Assembly (NCBI GenBank): GCA_016195915.1
Contig: JACPYS010000018.1
Coordinates: 186,001-250,000, forward strand
DNA: 64,000 bases
Direction of reading: 5' to 3'
From: Betaproteobacteria bacterium
Lineage (GTDB): Bacteria > Pseudomonadota > Gammaproteobacteria > Burkholderiales > SG8-39
In this document: one piece after another, positions 50,378 to 59,763 of the stretch
Layout of the letters: each line of letters begins with the position of its first letter
Position numbering within the stretch: the first letter of the stretch is position 1
Notes under the pieces: generated by a model
What the model saw: the letters and a program-made list of their open reading frames with translations, nothing else
What the model was told of the DNA's origin: nothing
Databases searched by the model: none
Position numbers and translations under genes: made by a program

Positions 50378-51243
50378 CGAGCTTCACCGTACAGCTGTTG
50401 ATGAACAGCATGATTACGGGAAGCGTGTACGCGCTGGTCGCAATTGGATTTGCCTTAACGTATAACATCGGCGGATTCTTCAACATGGCGCATGGTGCGG
50501 TGTTTCTTCTCGGTGCTTATGGGGGTTATGTCGCGCTCCATGTGCTCCAGTTTGGACTTCCTCTAGCTGTGCTTGTATCAGCGGCGGCGGCTGGTTTGGC
50601 TGGAATTGTTGCGCACTCCGCCGTCTTTCGCCGACTGGCGCTTTCGGAAGCGCCAAGCACAGTTTTTTTTATCTCCAGCCTTGGCATCCTGATCGCGGTC
50701 GAAGGCACGGTTGCCACAGGATTTGGTTACGAGACGATAGTCTTCATGCCCGGCCCATCACCTTCGTCAACGTTTTTCGGCGCCAGGGTGACCGACATTC
50801 AAGTATATATCTTGGCGCTGTCCTTCGCTCTTTTGCTAGCCCTTGTCGTGTTTTTTCACATGACGAACATTGGCAAGCAGATACGGGCGGTGGCTGACGA
50901 TCGAGAACTGGCAAAGGCCGTCGGGATCTCGGTAAATGGGGTGATGTTCTGGGTTTTCGTTTTGGGCTCGATGCTCGCTGGCGTTGCGGGATTATTCGTC
51001 GGAATGGAACACACGATCCGCCCCGGATCCGGAATGGTCGCAGTGCTTTGGGCCATGGTGGCATCGATCATGGGAGGGGTTGGGAGCTTTATCGGTCCTG
51101 TGGTCGGTGCGTTCCTCCTCGGGTTCATTGAGAATTTGGCGGTTACCGTTTTCCCCAGCGAATGGAAAGCGACGGTAGTCTTTTCGATCCTGATTCTTTT
51201 CTTCTTCCTGCGCCCTGTAGGACTGTTCGGGGTACGCCGATGA
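50374..51243 (+). CDS. livH: ABC transporter permease LivH-like
   Basis: 289 residues. The LivH signature GSVYALVAIGFALTYNIGGFFNMAHG and the final FLRPVGLFG are clear; about eight membrane segments. It overlaps the receptor gene by 4 bases and the next permease by 4 bases, so it is tightly coupled. Confidence 0.87.
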   Translation: MTSFTVQLLMNSMITGSVYALVAIGFALTYNIGGFFNMAHGAVFLLGAYGGYVALHVLQFGLPLAVLVSAAAAGLAGIVAHSAVFRRLALSEAPSTVFFISSLGILIAVEGTVATGFGYETIVFMPGPSPSSTFFGARVTDIQVYILALSFALLLALVVFFHMTNIGKQIRAVADDRELAKAVGISVNGVMFWVFVLGSMLAGVAGLFVGMEHTIRPGSGMVAVLWAMVASIMGGVGSFIGPVVGAFLLGFIENLAVTVFPSEWKATVVFSILILFFFLRPVGLFGVRR

Positions 51244-52097
51244 CGGACTACCTGATGCATCTGGCTATTGTGATTGGCATATACGCGACGCTCGCTCAAG
51301 GACTGAATCTGCTGCTCGGCTATACCGGCATTATCTCCGTCATGCAAGCAAGCCTCTACGGTGTCGGCGCCTACATCTCCGCGCTGATGGCCAGCCAAGC
51401 CGGTGTGTCTTTTCCGCTCGCGTTCGCTTCGGCATCGATTGGTGCTGCCCTGACGGGTTTCATCGTGGGGGCGGCCATTACTCGACTCCAGGGTGACTAT
51501 TTGGCACTGGTGACCTTCGGTCTGGCCGTCATCTTCTACGATGTGTTCAACAACTGGCTGACTGTCACAAAGGGGCCCATGGGCATCCCGGGCATTCCCG
51601 CCGCCTTTGAAACAAAGGAGGCGTGGTTGGTGTTCGTCGCCGCACTGGCAGTCGCCGCTTTGCTGCTTGTCAGACGCATCGACGGCTCGCCTTACGGTCG
51701 TCTGCTTAGAGCCGTTCGCGACGACGAAATTTTGGCTAGTGTCTTGGGGCGAAGCACCCAACGGACTAAGACGACTGTATTTACGCTGAGTGCGTTCTTG
51801 GCCGGAGCGGCCGGTTCTGTCTACGCCCACTACATAACGTTTATTGACCCGACCAGCTTTACGGCGATGGAATCGGTGTCACTTCTTACCATGGTCATAA
51901 TCGGCGGCATGGCGTCGCCCGTCGGCCCCATTTTGGGAGCAGGTTTCGTGGTCCTTGTGGCCGAGAGCCTTCGGTTTGCCGGTTTACCCGACGCCACAGC
52001 AGCTCCCCTACGCCAGGTTTTGTTTGGCTTGCTCATTATCGTGGCCATGCTTTTTCGGCCGCAAGGGTTAATGGGCCGTTACCGGTTGTCCAAATGA
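51240..52097 (+). CDS. livM: ABC transporter permease LivM-like
   Basis: 285 residues. LivM hallmarks: LAQGLNLLLGYTGIISVMQASLYGVGAY, RLQGDYLALVTFGLAVIFYDVFNNW and RLLRAVRDDEILASVLG. The ATG at 51240 overlaps the livH stop. The C-terminus MLFRPQGLMG is typical. Confidence 0.88.
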   Translation: MTDYLMHLAIVIGIYATLAQGLNLLLGYTGIISVMQASLYGVGAYISALMASQAGVSFPLAFASASIGAALTGFIVGAAITRLQGDYLALVTFGLAVIFYDVFNNWLTVTKGPMGIPGIPAAFETKEAWLVFVAALAVAALLLVRRIDGSPYGRLLRAVRDDEILASVLGRSTQRTKTTVFTLSAFLAGAAGSVYAHYITFIDPTSFTAMESVSLLTMVIIGGMASPVGPILGAGFVVLVAESLRFAGLPDATAAPLRQVLFGLLIIVAMLFRPQGLMGRYRLSK

Positions 52098-52867
52098 AAT
52101 TGGCCATAGAACAGCTGACAAGAAGGTTCGATGGAATCGATGCGCTTATCGATGTTTCTTGCACGGTAAAGGCGGGAGAAATACTCGCCATCGCAGGACC
52201 TAACGGTTCAGGCAAGACAACCCTGTTGGACATCGTAACGGGCCTGACAGAAGCTGACCGTGGCGATATCTTTCTGGGGGACAAGCGATTGATCGGCAAG
52301 CGGCCAGAGCATATCGCGGCCCTGGGTGTGGCGCGCTCATTTCAAATTGCACGGCTCTTCCATGGGCTCACTGTGCTCGAGAACCTTATCATGGCGGATG
52401 CCACGGAGCGCGAGGGCCTCATGTCGGCGGTCTTGCGGGGAGAAGGCGTTGCGGAGAAACGCGCGCGCGAACGGGCGATGGAACATCTCGAGTACTTGGG
52501 TATGGCGGCGTATCGGGACACGGCTGCGGCCAAATTGTCGGCCGGACAGATGCGAAGGGTGGAACTGGGTCGGCTGCTGATGCAGGAAAGAGCGCAACTC
52601 TTGCTGCTCGACGAACCGACAGCGAGCCTTGATCCGGAAATGACGCAAATTGCGGTAAAGGTAATTGAAGGGCTTCGTTCGAAAGGAAAGGCTATTGTGC
52701 TGGTAGAACATAATCTTGATGTGGTCCATTACATTGCGGATCGCGTGATGGTGCTGGATCAAGGAAGGAAGATGGCCGACGGGAAGCCTTCGGAAGTGTT
52801 TCAAGATCTGGAAATCCAGGCGATTTTTCTCGGCGGTGGCGGAAATTCACATGCTTCTCACCGTTGA
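52094..52867 (+). CDS. livG: ABC transporter ATP-binding protein LivG-like
   Basis: 257 residues. Walker A GPNGSGKTT, GVARSFQIARLFHGLTVLENL, signature LSAGQMRRVELGRLL and Walker B LLLLDEPTASLDP are intact. It overlaps livM by 4 bases and livF by 17. Confidence 0.9.
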   Translation: MKLAIEQLTRRFDGIDALIDVSCTVKAGEILAIAGPNGSGKTTLLDIVTGLTEADRGDIFLGDKRLIGKRPEHIAALGVARSFQIARLFHGLTVLENLIMADATEREGLMSAVLRGEGVAEKRARERAMEHLEYLGMAAYRDTAAAKLSAGQMRRVELGRLLMQERAQLLLLDEPTASLDPEMTQIAVKVIEGLRSKGKAIVLVEHNLDVVHYIADRVMVLDQGRKMADGKPSEVFQDLEIQAIFLGGGGNSHASHR

Positions 52868-53591
52868 AGATCTTGCCGTTTCCTACAATGGCGCTGGCGT
52901 TGTGCGTGGTGTCACACTGCACACTGCTGCCAGCGAATGCGTCGCCGTGTTCGGCCCTAACGGTGCGGGAAAATCCACTCTCCTAAAGGCTGTCGCTGGC
53001 CTGCTGCGGTCTGACCGCGGCGAAGTCCTACTTGACGGGGAACGCATCACGGGTCTAGACCCGGCTACGCTCGGTAAGTACGGCATTGTCTACGTCCCAC
53101 AGGGTAGGCGGGTTTTCCCTTCTTTGACCGTTTATGAGAATTTGGAAATAATGTTGTACCGGCTGGGGTCACGGGAACGCCGGGCCGCGGTTGAATCCGT
53201 GTTCGCGGACTTCCCGGCGCTTCGCGACCGATCGGGGGTCGCGGCTGGCCGACTCAGCAGCGGCGAGCAGCAGATCGTAGCGCTGGCCCGGGCGATGGTG
53301 CTGAAGCCGAAGCTGCTGTTGCTGGATGAGCCCACCCATGGCCTGTCGGCGGCATGGGTGGAACGGGTATTCGTCAGTCTCAAGGCCTTGTGCGGGCGAG
53401 GGGTTGCCATCGTCCTGGTCGAGCAGGCTGTTGAGAAAGCCGTTGAGCTTGCGGATCGGGGATACGTCATGAGACTTGGACGTATCGTGCGTGAGGCCGA
53501 AGCGGCCAATTTGGTCCAGGCGTATCGCGAAAGCGGTCTAGCCTGGACGATTAAAGGAGAACGTAACTATGAGTTATCTCAATTTGCATGA
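52851..53591 (+). CDS. livF: ABC transporter ATP-binding protein LivF-like
   Basis: 246 residues. Walker A GPNGAGKST, LivF-type YVPQGRRVFPSLTVYENL, signature LSSGEQQIVALARAM and Walker B LLLLDEPTHGLS. The C-terminus is about 10 residues longer than usual and overlaps the radical SAM gene by 23 bases. Confidence 0.9.
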   Translation: MLLTVEDLAVSYNGAGVVRGVTLHTAASECVAVFGPNGAGKSTLLKAVAGLLRSDRGEVLLDGERITGLDPATLGKYGIVYVPQGRRVFPSLTVYENLEIMLYRLGSRERRAAVESVFADFPALRDRSGVAAGRLSSGEQQIVALARAMVLKPKLLLLDEPTHGLSAAWVERVFVSLKALCGRGVAIVLVEQAVEKAVELADRGYVMRLGRIVREAEAANLVQAYRESGLAWTIKGERNYELSQFA

Positions 53592-54447
53592 ATCCGGACT
53601 CGAACTTGTCCTCCAACCGCATCACGATGTCCTCTATGACATCCGGCGCGGGGAGATCGCTTCCGTCGCATCCGCCGCAGGTTCTAACCGTCCAGCGTCC
53701 CCGACAAGGATCCACGCCAATCTGCAGCTGACCCGGCGCTGCAACCTCGCCTGCGTTTACTGCCGTACGGCCAGTTCCCCAAAGGTGGATACGAGCGGCG
53801 AGTTGTCCACCGAGCAATGGGTGGGGATCTTCAATGATCTGAAGAAGGACGGCGTCCGCAGCGTATTCGCAACCGGAGGTGAAATTTTTGCACGCCCGGA
53901 CATTTGGTTGCTATTGGGTGAGCTTGAGCGAAGGTTCCTCGTTCACATCTTAATTAACGGCTCAGCGCTATCCGGCGAGCTTACGGACGAGCAGCGCGTC
54001 CTGGTTTCCCGGCTGACATCGGTCCAAGTGAGCCTCGACAGCGCCACGCCCGAGCAGCACGACCGCTTCCGCGGACGGGGTTCTTGGGTCCGCGCCGTGC
54101 GTGCGCTTGAAACAGTTCAGGCGCTTGGTGTCGAAGCGGTTATCAGCGCCGTCGTGGTGCCGGGGAAAGAGACCACCGTACGTCCACTGATGGAACTTGC
54201 AGACCACCTTGGCGTGGCTCTGCTCCTCCGGCCGTTGCTACCGCAGGGCAGAGGAGTACGTTTAGGTTGCGATATGGTCGACGTCGCAGAGACCTACCGG
54301 GGCCTCGGGCGTCAGCCGTATGTGCGCGGCTTCCTCGCCTACACAGAGGAGCTTTATAGGTTCGACATCACGCACCAGGAGGTGCCATCGCTTGGTGTGA
54401 TTTCGGTCAAGTGGACTGGCGAACAGTCCGCCTGTCTCGATGCCTAA
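53569..54447 (+). CDS. Radical SAM enzyme without a SPASM cluster region
   Basis: 292 residues. The [4Fe-4S] motif CNLACVYC (CxxxCxxC) stands at about residues 61-68 in an HANLQLTRRCNLACVYCRTA context typical of peptide- and cofactor-modifying enzymes such as PqqE-type proteins. GGEIFARPDI is the SAM-binding GGE. A 50-residue N-terminal segment precedes it. The C-terminus stops soon after the barrel, with only one later Cys pair-like position, so no SPASM/twitch cluster domain is present. It is translated from inside livF and overlaps the regulator gene by 8 bases. The substrate is unknown; no precursor-peptide gene was found beside it. Confidence 0.8.
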   Translation: MSYLNLHESGLELVLQPHHDVLYDIRRGEIASVASAAGSNRPASPTRIHANLQLTRRCNLACVYCRTASSPKVDTSGELSTEQWVGIFNDLKKDGVRSVFATGGEIFARPDIWLLLGELERRFLVHILINGSALSGELTDEQRVLVSRLTSVQVSLDSATPEQHDRFRGRGSWVRAVRALETVQALGVEAVISAVVVPGKETTVRPLMELADHLGVALLLRPLLPQGRGVRLGCDMVDVAETYRGLGRQPYVRGFLAYTEELYRFDITHQEVPSLGVISVKWTGEQSACLDA

Positions 54448-56434
54448 TCGCCCGCCGGCGAATGGTGTTCTTGCCCGCCCAGAAGCAGCGGTTGTCGAGC
54501 TGTGGACCGTCGTCAATAATGAGGTGATCTCTAGTGTAAAGAGCAAGTTCAAGTTCCTTGACCATCGGCCAGAACTGGTCAGCGCGGCATTGAATTGGTG
54601 GAAGGAAATATATAGAGAACGTCCGCGCTATCCAAAAACTCTACTAACTTGGATTGAGAACCATCAGGATAGCTCTCGCGAACTAATCTGTTTTCAGTTC
54701 GCGATTGTCGATCCAAGCTCCAATATGCTGGTCTATTGGTCTCTCACGGACGACCAGTTTGACATCCACAAAGATAGGTTTCCGTTCCCCTACAACGAAA
54801 GGAATTGCCTTATTGGCATAACAACCGGAAAGCACCATGTAAAGGGTTTCGATGGTTGTACCTGCGCGGTCACGCCGGATAAGTGGGGGTTAGGCTGGTG
54901 CGCGGCAACGAATACCCCCCTTTACATACCCGATTTGCGCACCTATCAAAACGCGGAATTGACCGCAGCACCAGAAACAGACTACTTGTGGGGTGTGGGC
55001 AGCTGTATCTATCTGCCAATTCCGGCAGAAACCAGCCGATCACGCGGCGATCGGACTGTCCTCGGCGTACTTGTCATCTATTCGCCTATTCACAACCTTT
55101 TCGGCACGGAACATCTCATTCGACACAGGACTGGAGCGCCCTTGCCGGCGGGCATAAGTAATGTAAATTCCAATCCGAAGTTCTTCGACGCGCTGCGAGA
55201 GATTATCGACACTGGCCCGCTCCGCAATTTCATTCTCGATCTGCGCCAACGTCATGAAGCGCGTAACGCGACGATATTGGAAAGAGCCCGCGCTATCGAA
55301 ACTACAATTGTTGGTATAAGTGAAGAAATCATAAGATTAAGAGAAGATATCGCGCGCATTGCGCCAGACACCTCCGCCGTGCTGATCACTGGCGATTCGG
55401 GTTCAGGCAAGGAGTTGGTGGCTCAGGCGCTGCACCAGCATGGCGCGCGCGAAGGTAACTTCATCCGGATCAACATCGCGGCGATTCCAAAGGACCTACT
55501 TGAATCACATCTCTTCGGTTACGAAAGGGACGCGCATTCGCGGGCGTCGAAACGCCAATTCGGGTACTTTGAAGAGGCGCGCAACGGAACCTTGTTTCTA
55601 GACGAAATTGGAGATATGGAGGTAGATCTGCAGACTCGTTTGCTACGCGTGCTCTCGGATGGACATTTCCACCGTCTCGGTGGCAAAGAAGAGATTGATG
55701 CCAGAAATGTGCGCGTGATTGCTGCAACCAATCGGGAGCTCTGGGCACGGGTAAGGATGGGGTTATTCCGTGAGGACCTGTATCATCGGCTAAACGTAAT
55801 ACGCGTGCGGGTACCGTCACTGCGCGAACGTGTAGTGGACATCCCGGTGCTGACAGGCCACTTCCTCAGAGAAGCGGCACGCAAACAGGGCGTGGTGATT
55901 AAGAGGCTTTCGGTCGACGCTGAAACACGTCTTTGCGAAATGCCGTGGCGTGGCAGCGTGCGCGAGCTCGAGAACTTATGCAAGTCTCTTACGACTCGGG
56001 TGGATGGGATGGTGATTCGCGCCGAAGATATCATGTCTGCGTCTGTTACCGCTTTGGAGGACGAGGATCAGCCGGCTGGTAGCGAAAGCCGGTCAGGTAT
56101 AGTCCGAAAATCGTCCACCGCGGACGATCCAGTGATAGCGGCTCCCAATGCACCTCTCGCCGGAATTGCCCTAGACGATCTAAGAGGCAGAATCAAAGAA
56201 TACTGTGGGAAATCGTTGCCCAGCAACAGCGCTAGCGAAAAGGAAAAGCTGAGAATGCTGCTACTCGAAGCAATCCGGCGTTTGAAAGAACCGGATACGG
56301 ATATAACCGGCGCAAAGCTAGCAGAACTTCTCGGCATAAGCCGGAATGACCTGCATAAGAAATTGCTCGGGTACATCGGCATGGGGATGCCAGAACTCAA
56401 AGAGCTTTTCAGATACCGGCAGAAATACGGGTGA
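54440..56434 (+). CDS. AAA+ regulator of the NtrC type lacking the GAFTGA loop
   Basis: 664 residues. Residues about 1-280 hold a GAF-like sensory region with several Cys (FDGCTCAV, GLGWCAAT, GVGSCIYLP). The AAA+ domain spans about 300-530: Walker A GDSGSGKE (318-325), Walker B GTLFLDEIGD, AATNREL and the FREDLYHRLNVIRVRVPSLRER block. The sigma-54-contacting GAFTGA at 364-369 reads DAHSRA. The C-terminus ends in a Fis-like helical HTH (AELLGISRNDLHKKLLGYI). It resembles TyrR-type proteins that no longer act on sigma-54, or has an altered loop. It sits last in the transporter operon and probably controls it. Confidence 0.85.
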   Translation: MPNRPPANGVLARPEAAVVELWTVVNNEVISSVKSKFKFLDHRPELVSAALNWWKEIYRERPRYPKTLLTWIENHQDSSRELICFQFAIVDPSSNMLVYWSLTDDQFDIHKDRFPFPYNERNCLIGITTGKHHVKGFDGCTCAVTPDKWGLGWCAATNTPLYIPDLRTYQNAELTAAPETDYLWGVGSCIYLPIPAETSRSRGDRTVLGVLVIYSPIHNLFGTEHLIRHRTGAPLPAGISNVNSNPKFFDALREIIDTGPLRNFILDLRQRHEARNATILERARAIETTIVGISEEIIRLREDIARIAPDTSAVLITGDSGSGKELVAQALHQHGAREGNFIRINIAAIPKDLLESHLFGYERDAHSRASKRQFGYFEEARNGTLFLDEIGDMEVDLQTRLLRVLSDGHFHRLGGKEEIDARNVRVIAATNRELWARVRMGLFREDLYHRLNVIRVRVPSLRERVVDIPVLTGHFLREAARKQGVVIKRLSVDAETRLCEMPWRGSVRELENLCKSLTTRVDGMVIRAEDIMSASVTALEDEDQPAGSESRSGIVRKSSTADDPVIAAPNAPLAGIALDDLRGRIKEYCGKSLPSNSASEKEKLRMLLLEAIRRLKEPDTDITGAKLAELLGISRNDLHKKLLGYIGMGMPELKELFRYRQKYG

Positions 56435-56844
56435 AATGCGGGTCGTTCTAGAACACGTAGACTTGGCCGAGATCAGATACGACTAATCGCGGAAAACCGG
56501 TCAGCGCGCGGCGCGCAGCGTCACTTCCCGCAATTTAGTACCTTGTGTTACCGTTTTTTGTTGCATCCCTGTACATCCATGCATGAAATGTAACCGGCGC
56601 TGAGTAGCGCAGTTGTCGCCGGATGCGGTATTTCGGATTAGTCCTCTTGTAAGGCAACCCCACAACTAATGCAAATGTGCGGCGTTTGCACTTTCGTGTA
56701 GACATTCGCTGCATTTGTGTTTCGCGCGCTCGCAGGAATTGTGCGCTTCACCGGGTTTGTCGTGTCGTTCCTTCCTCTGGCATATCTTGTGCATGTGCTT
56801 AGGTAGCGGCCCGCGGGTCGGCTGCAAACCAGAGGGAGAGTGCG
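56435..56844. other. 410-base intergenic stretch
   Basis: No gene recognised. Low-GC sequence separating the ABC/radical SAM operon from the next module and likely holding the latter's promoter; no -35/-10 pair with good spacing was identified. Confidence 0.5.
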
Positions 56845-57258
56845 ATGGAATCGAAACAAGGGAACATAGTGCGATACGACAACAGTGAGCAAGCTATCGT
56901 ACCCCGCACATTGAATAGATCCCCAAGCCCGTTGAGGCACGATAGGGTCGCCGCCATGCTTTGGGTAGTAGTCACTGTCGGCGCGTTAGGCTTTGCACCT
57001 CTGGCGGGCGCGGTGGGGGACCCCCTCGAGAGCAAACTGAAACTGGGCCTCACGATGGACGCCGTTGTTGCTTTGATCGGGACAACCCCAGATGCCGAAT
57101 CGTGTAAGACGACTTTCGGTATTCGGACGTGTCGGCTGGTGTGGAAAAAGTTCTTCATCGATACGCGCTACGAGGTGGACTTCCTCTGGGGCCGGTTGGT
57201 TTCCGTTCGAACTTGCCGGAATGCGAATACGTCCTGTCCATCGTCGAAAGCGGAATAG
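56845..57258 (+). CDS. Small exported or membrane-anchored protein with a BamE/SmpA-like segment
   Basis: 137 residues. A 35-residue polar N-terminus precedes a hydrophobic segment (MLWVVVTVGALGFAPLAGAVG), which could be a signal or anchor. The rest (LKLGLTMDAVVALIGTTPDAESCKTTFGIRTCRLVWKKFFIDTRYEVDFLWGRLVSVR) has the 'l..Gmt..eV...lG.P' pattern of BamE/SmpA-type folds. Four Cys are present. GGGAGAG precedes the ATG. First gene of the membrane module; function unknown. Confidence 0.6.
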   Translation: MESKQGNIVRYDNSEQAIVPRTLNRSPSPLRHDRVAAMLWVVVTVGALGFAPLAGAVGDPLESKLKLGLTMDAVVALIGTTPDAESCKTTFGIRTCRLVWKKFFIDTRYEVDFLWGRLVSVRTCRNANTSCPSSKAE

Positions 57259-57294
57259 CAATCGGTATCGCAATTGCACACTTTGGAGGTGATC

Positions 57295-57462
57295 ATGTCT
57301 GCTGAACTTCGCAACAGTATTCCAGTGACGGTGCATACATTCCGTCTCCACGCTGAAGAACTGATGTTTCGCGGCCAGTTACGCGAGGAGGAAGTCAAGT
57401 CTAGTGTCCTCAACGTGGGGGTAGTTATCCAGACCGCCAATTCAATTAACCAGGGAGCGTGA
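57295..57462 (+). CDS. 55-residue hypothetical protein
   Basis: A strong ribosome site (GGAGGTGATC) stands directly ahead of the ATG at 57295. No domain recognised; the sequence SAELRNSIPVTVHTFRLHAEELMFRG then a helical LREEEVKSS is soluble-looking. It lies between the small BamE-like gene and the membrane-protein gene, 2 bases before the latter. Confidence 0.55.
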   Translation: MSAELRNSIPVTVHTFRLHAEELMFRGQLREEEVKSSVLNVGVVIQTANSINQGA

Positions 57463-57464
57463 AC

Positions 57465-58709
57465 ATGAGGAACATTGAAAACGATGGTATTCAGCAAGCA
57501 CTCTTCCGGCGTTTCACTTCCTGGAGAGTCAAGAAAATGGCCGCGTGCATATCAACACCTGAGGAGGCCAGAGAATTCGTCGAGGATCTGCACGACGCGA
57601 CGCAAACCTGTAAGACCCATCCGGTGCCGTCACGTTCCATAGTAAGTTGGTACAAAGGCGTGCGGTTGCTTGCCATCGTCAGCACCGTTGCTGTATTTCT
57701 GCTTCTGTACTTGGCTGCAACTGCACTGAACTTGGACGAAACGCAGTCACTAATGCTGGTAATCGCTATCGGATTTCTACTAGGCATAGCGACGTGGTCA
57801 TGGGCGGCAGTGCGCCGAATCCGGCGAGACGAGGCTCGGATGCCGGCTGCGATCGAAGAGGCGAACATTCATGAGGCAGCGCTATTTGTGCAGACATTCG
57901 GCGCGGCAACTATGGGCGGTGGATTCTTGATCATGATTGCCGGCGGCATCGACGCGTTGGTGGCCTGCTGGATGATTGGCTCGATGTTGGCGCCAAATTG
58001 GCCCAAGATTGTCGTACTCGTGGTATCCGTTGCCGTTGCTGCGGGGTTTGTCTGGTTACTAGCTGACGTAACCGACCGCTTCAGCTGGCAGGTCCGTTCG
58101 CTCAGGGCGGTACGGTTCTTCCGCAATCACCGGCAGTTGAGGCCGGAAGTGCTCGAGAGGCTCGGCATTAACAAGGACTGGCTTCGCCGGAAGTTGTCTC
58201 CGCTAGTCGACGGCAGTTTTTCCATGCCCTCCGCATGGGCCTACATCCGTGCTGCGGGCACGTTGCTCGTAATCCCTTTGTTATTTGTCGGATTGCTCAT
58301 TCTCCGCATATTCGCCGGACCCGGCGACGGCAATGACGTAAATCTCTCGGTTATCGTCGCCGTTTCCGCGATCTGTTGTGTCATCGCAACCCTCGGTGCA
58401 ACGCTGGGTGCATGGGGACACCTTCTCCCCGGAGACGCCGAAATTTTCACGACGATTCACCGGCGTTTCGCGACTCCAGAAACGTTCAAACTCTGGCGCG
58501 ATTCAGACGAGCGTCGACTCGAACGGTGGGCCAACACGGCGGCCAGATTGTTGAAGCAACAACTGGCCGAGAAGCGCGATCGTGCGGACCCGGATGCGGT
58601 CGCGAGCAATATCGCTGTCCAAATGCCCTTTCCGAATGCAACCGTCCATAGAACGGCGACGTCGTCACCGGGAGAGTCTGGAAGCGAAACATTGGAGGTT
58701 CAGCCATGA
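57465..58709 (+). CDS. Multi-pass membrane protein of unknown family
   Basis: 414 residues with six or seven hydrophobic segments: about residues 65-90 and 95-115, 145-175, 180-205, 265-290 and 300-325. The N-terminal 60 residues and a C-terminal 90-residue Arg/Glu-rich tail are cytoplasm-like. No channel, transporter or enzyme motif recognised. GGGAG lies 7 bases before the ATG at 57465; a GTG 6 bases upstream is less likely. It overlaps the VWA-like gene by 4 bases. Confidence 0.7.
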   Translation: MRNIENDGIQQALFRRFTSWRVKKMAACISTPEEAREFVEDLHDATQTCKTHPVPSRSIVSWYKGVRLLAIVSTVAVFLLLYLAATALNLDETQSLMLVIAIGFLLGIATWSWAAVRRIRRDEARMPAAIEEANIHEAALFVQTFGAATMGGGFLIMIAGGIDALVACWMIGSMLAPNWPKIVVLVVSVAVAAGFVWLLADVTDRFSWQVRSLRAVRFFRNHRQLRPEVLERLGINKDWLRRKLSPLVDGSFSMPSAWAYIRAAGTLLVIPLLFVGLLILRIFAGPGDGNDVNLSVIVAVSAICCVIATLGATLGAWGHLLPGDAEIFTTIHRRFATPETFKLWRDSDERRLERWANTAARLLKQQLAEKRDRADPDAVASNIAVQMPFPNATVHRTATSSPGESGSETLEVQP

Positions 58710-59608
58710 ATTCTCGACGTCAATTCCTCGTTTTGGCTCCGGCCGTCGCGGGTGCTCTTTTCTCTTCGCCGGTCATAGCTGGCAAGAAAGCCTGCTCCGA
58801 CCAGAGTTCCGGGGTACTAGCGCCTCAGGTATTGGTTGTTGCCGTCGATCGGACAGCTCCCCGTCCGAAACTGCTGTGCGCGGGAATCCTGGAATCCATC
58901 CAGCAGGCTATCCTGCCTGGAACACGGCTGGTCATGTGGGTTTTCGGCGGTTTGAGGGCCGCACCGCAACGCATCATCGACCACTCCTTCCCGCCTCTTC
59001 CGGTCGGCAAGGACGGGGTCGCAGGACTGCTCGACGATCTTATGCGAAACCCGGGGGAGAGGTTCGAGAACAGTCGAGCGTGCGCCCTAAGCATACTGAT
59101 TCAAAAGCGCGACGAGTTACTGAAAGTGCTCGCTGAAGAGTTGTCAGTTTTCGATGCGGCAAACGACGGGGTATCGCCAATTTTGCTAACTCTTGGGCAA
59201 GCAATGTCCCCTTTCGAGGCCGAAGCCAAACTCGGCCGTCTCTCGGCGGTCATTTTGTCCGATGGATTTGAACACACGCATGGGGGGGTCAGCTTTTATC
59301 CTGCGCGGGAAACAGGAAAATTCCTGATGCCCCAAGAAGCCGTCGCACGCGTTCGGGAAAAGTGTCTCATGCTTGCATGTCGAGGGGCTAAGGTCTGGAT
59401 TAGCGGATTGGGGATTACACGCATGGATGGGGAGGTCGACAATGTCGCACCACTGCGCGCCATTTGGACCAAACTCCTCCTGGAAGCTGGGGCAACGCCG
59501 GTAGAACTCACCACTTCAGCGCCGCAACGCTTGGCGGAAACAGTGCATCGAAGTCAGCTACGGACCCTAATGGATCCGAGGTTGCTACTGAGCGCAGTCA
59601 GCCGATGA
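58706..59608 (+). CDS. Tat-exported protein with a von Willebrand A-like fold
   Basis: 300 residues. The start MNSRRQFLVLAPAVAGALF has a twin-arginine motif (SRRQFL), so Tat export is likely. The mature part shows a VWA-like strand order: QVLVVAVDRTAP (metal-site-like DxT, here D-R-T), TRLVMWVFGG, LSAVILSDGFEHT and AKVWISGLGI. The canonical DxSxS is replaced by DRTAP, so metal binding is doubtful. It is coupled to the membrane protein gene by overlap, which suggests a periplasmic partner. Confidence 0.65.
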   Translation: MNSRRQFLVLAPAVAGALFSSPVIAGKKACSDQSSGVLAPQVLVVAVDRTAPRPKLLCAGILESIQQAILPGTRLVMWVFGGLRAAPQRIIDHSFPPLPVGKDGVAGLLDDLMRNPGERFENSRACALSILIQKRDELLKVLAEELSVFDAANDGVSPILLTLGQAMSPFEAEAKLGRLSAVILSDGFEHTHGGVSFYPARETGKFLMPQEAVARVREKCLMLACRGAKVWISGLGITRMDGEVDNVAPLRAIWTKLLLEAGATPVELTTSAPQRLAETVHRSQLRTLMDPRLLLSAVSR

Positions 59609-59763
59609 TGATGATCTGGCATAGTTGATAAAAGCGAGTTGGCGGCGCGGTCGTGTGCATTTCATGCGCGATGTCGTGGCGCACGTGCCTAGCTGGAAAC
59701 CAAGATCTGCAATTGTGAGACAGCCCACGAAGGACCAGTTGATAAGGCGAATAGGAGGGTTCA

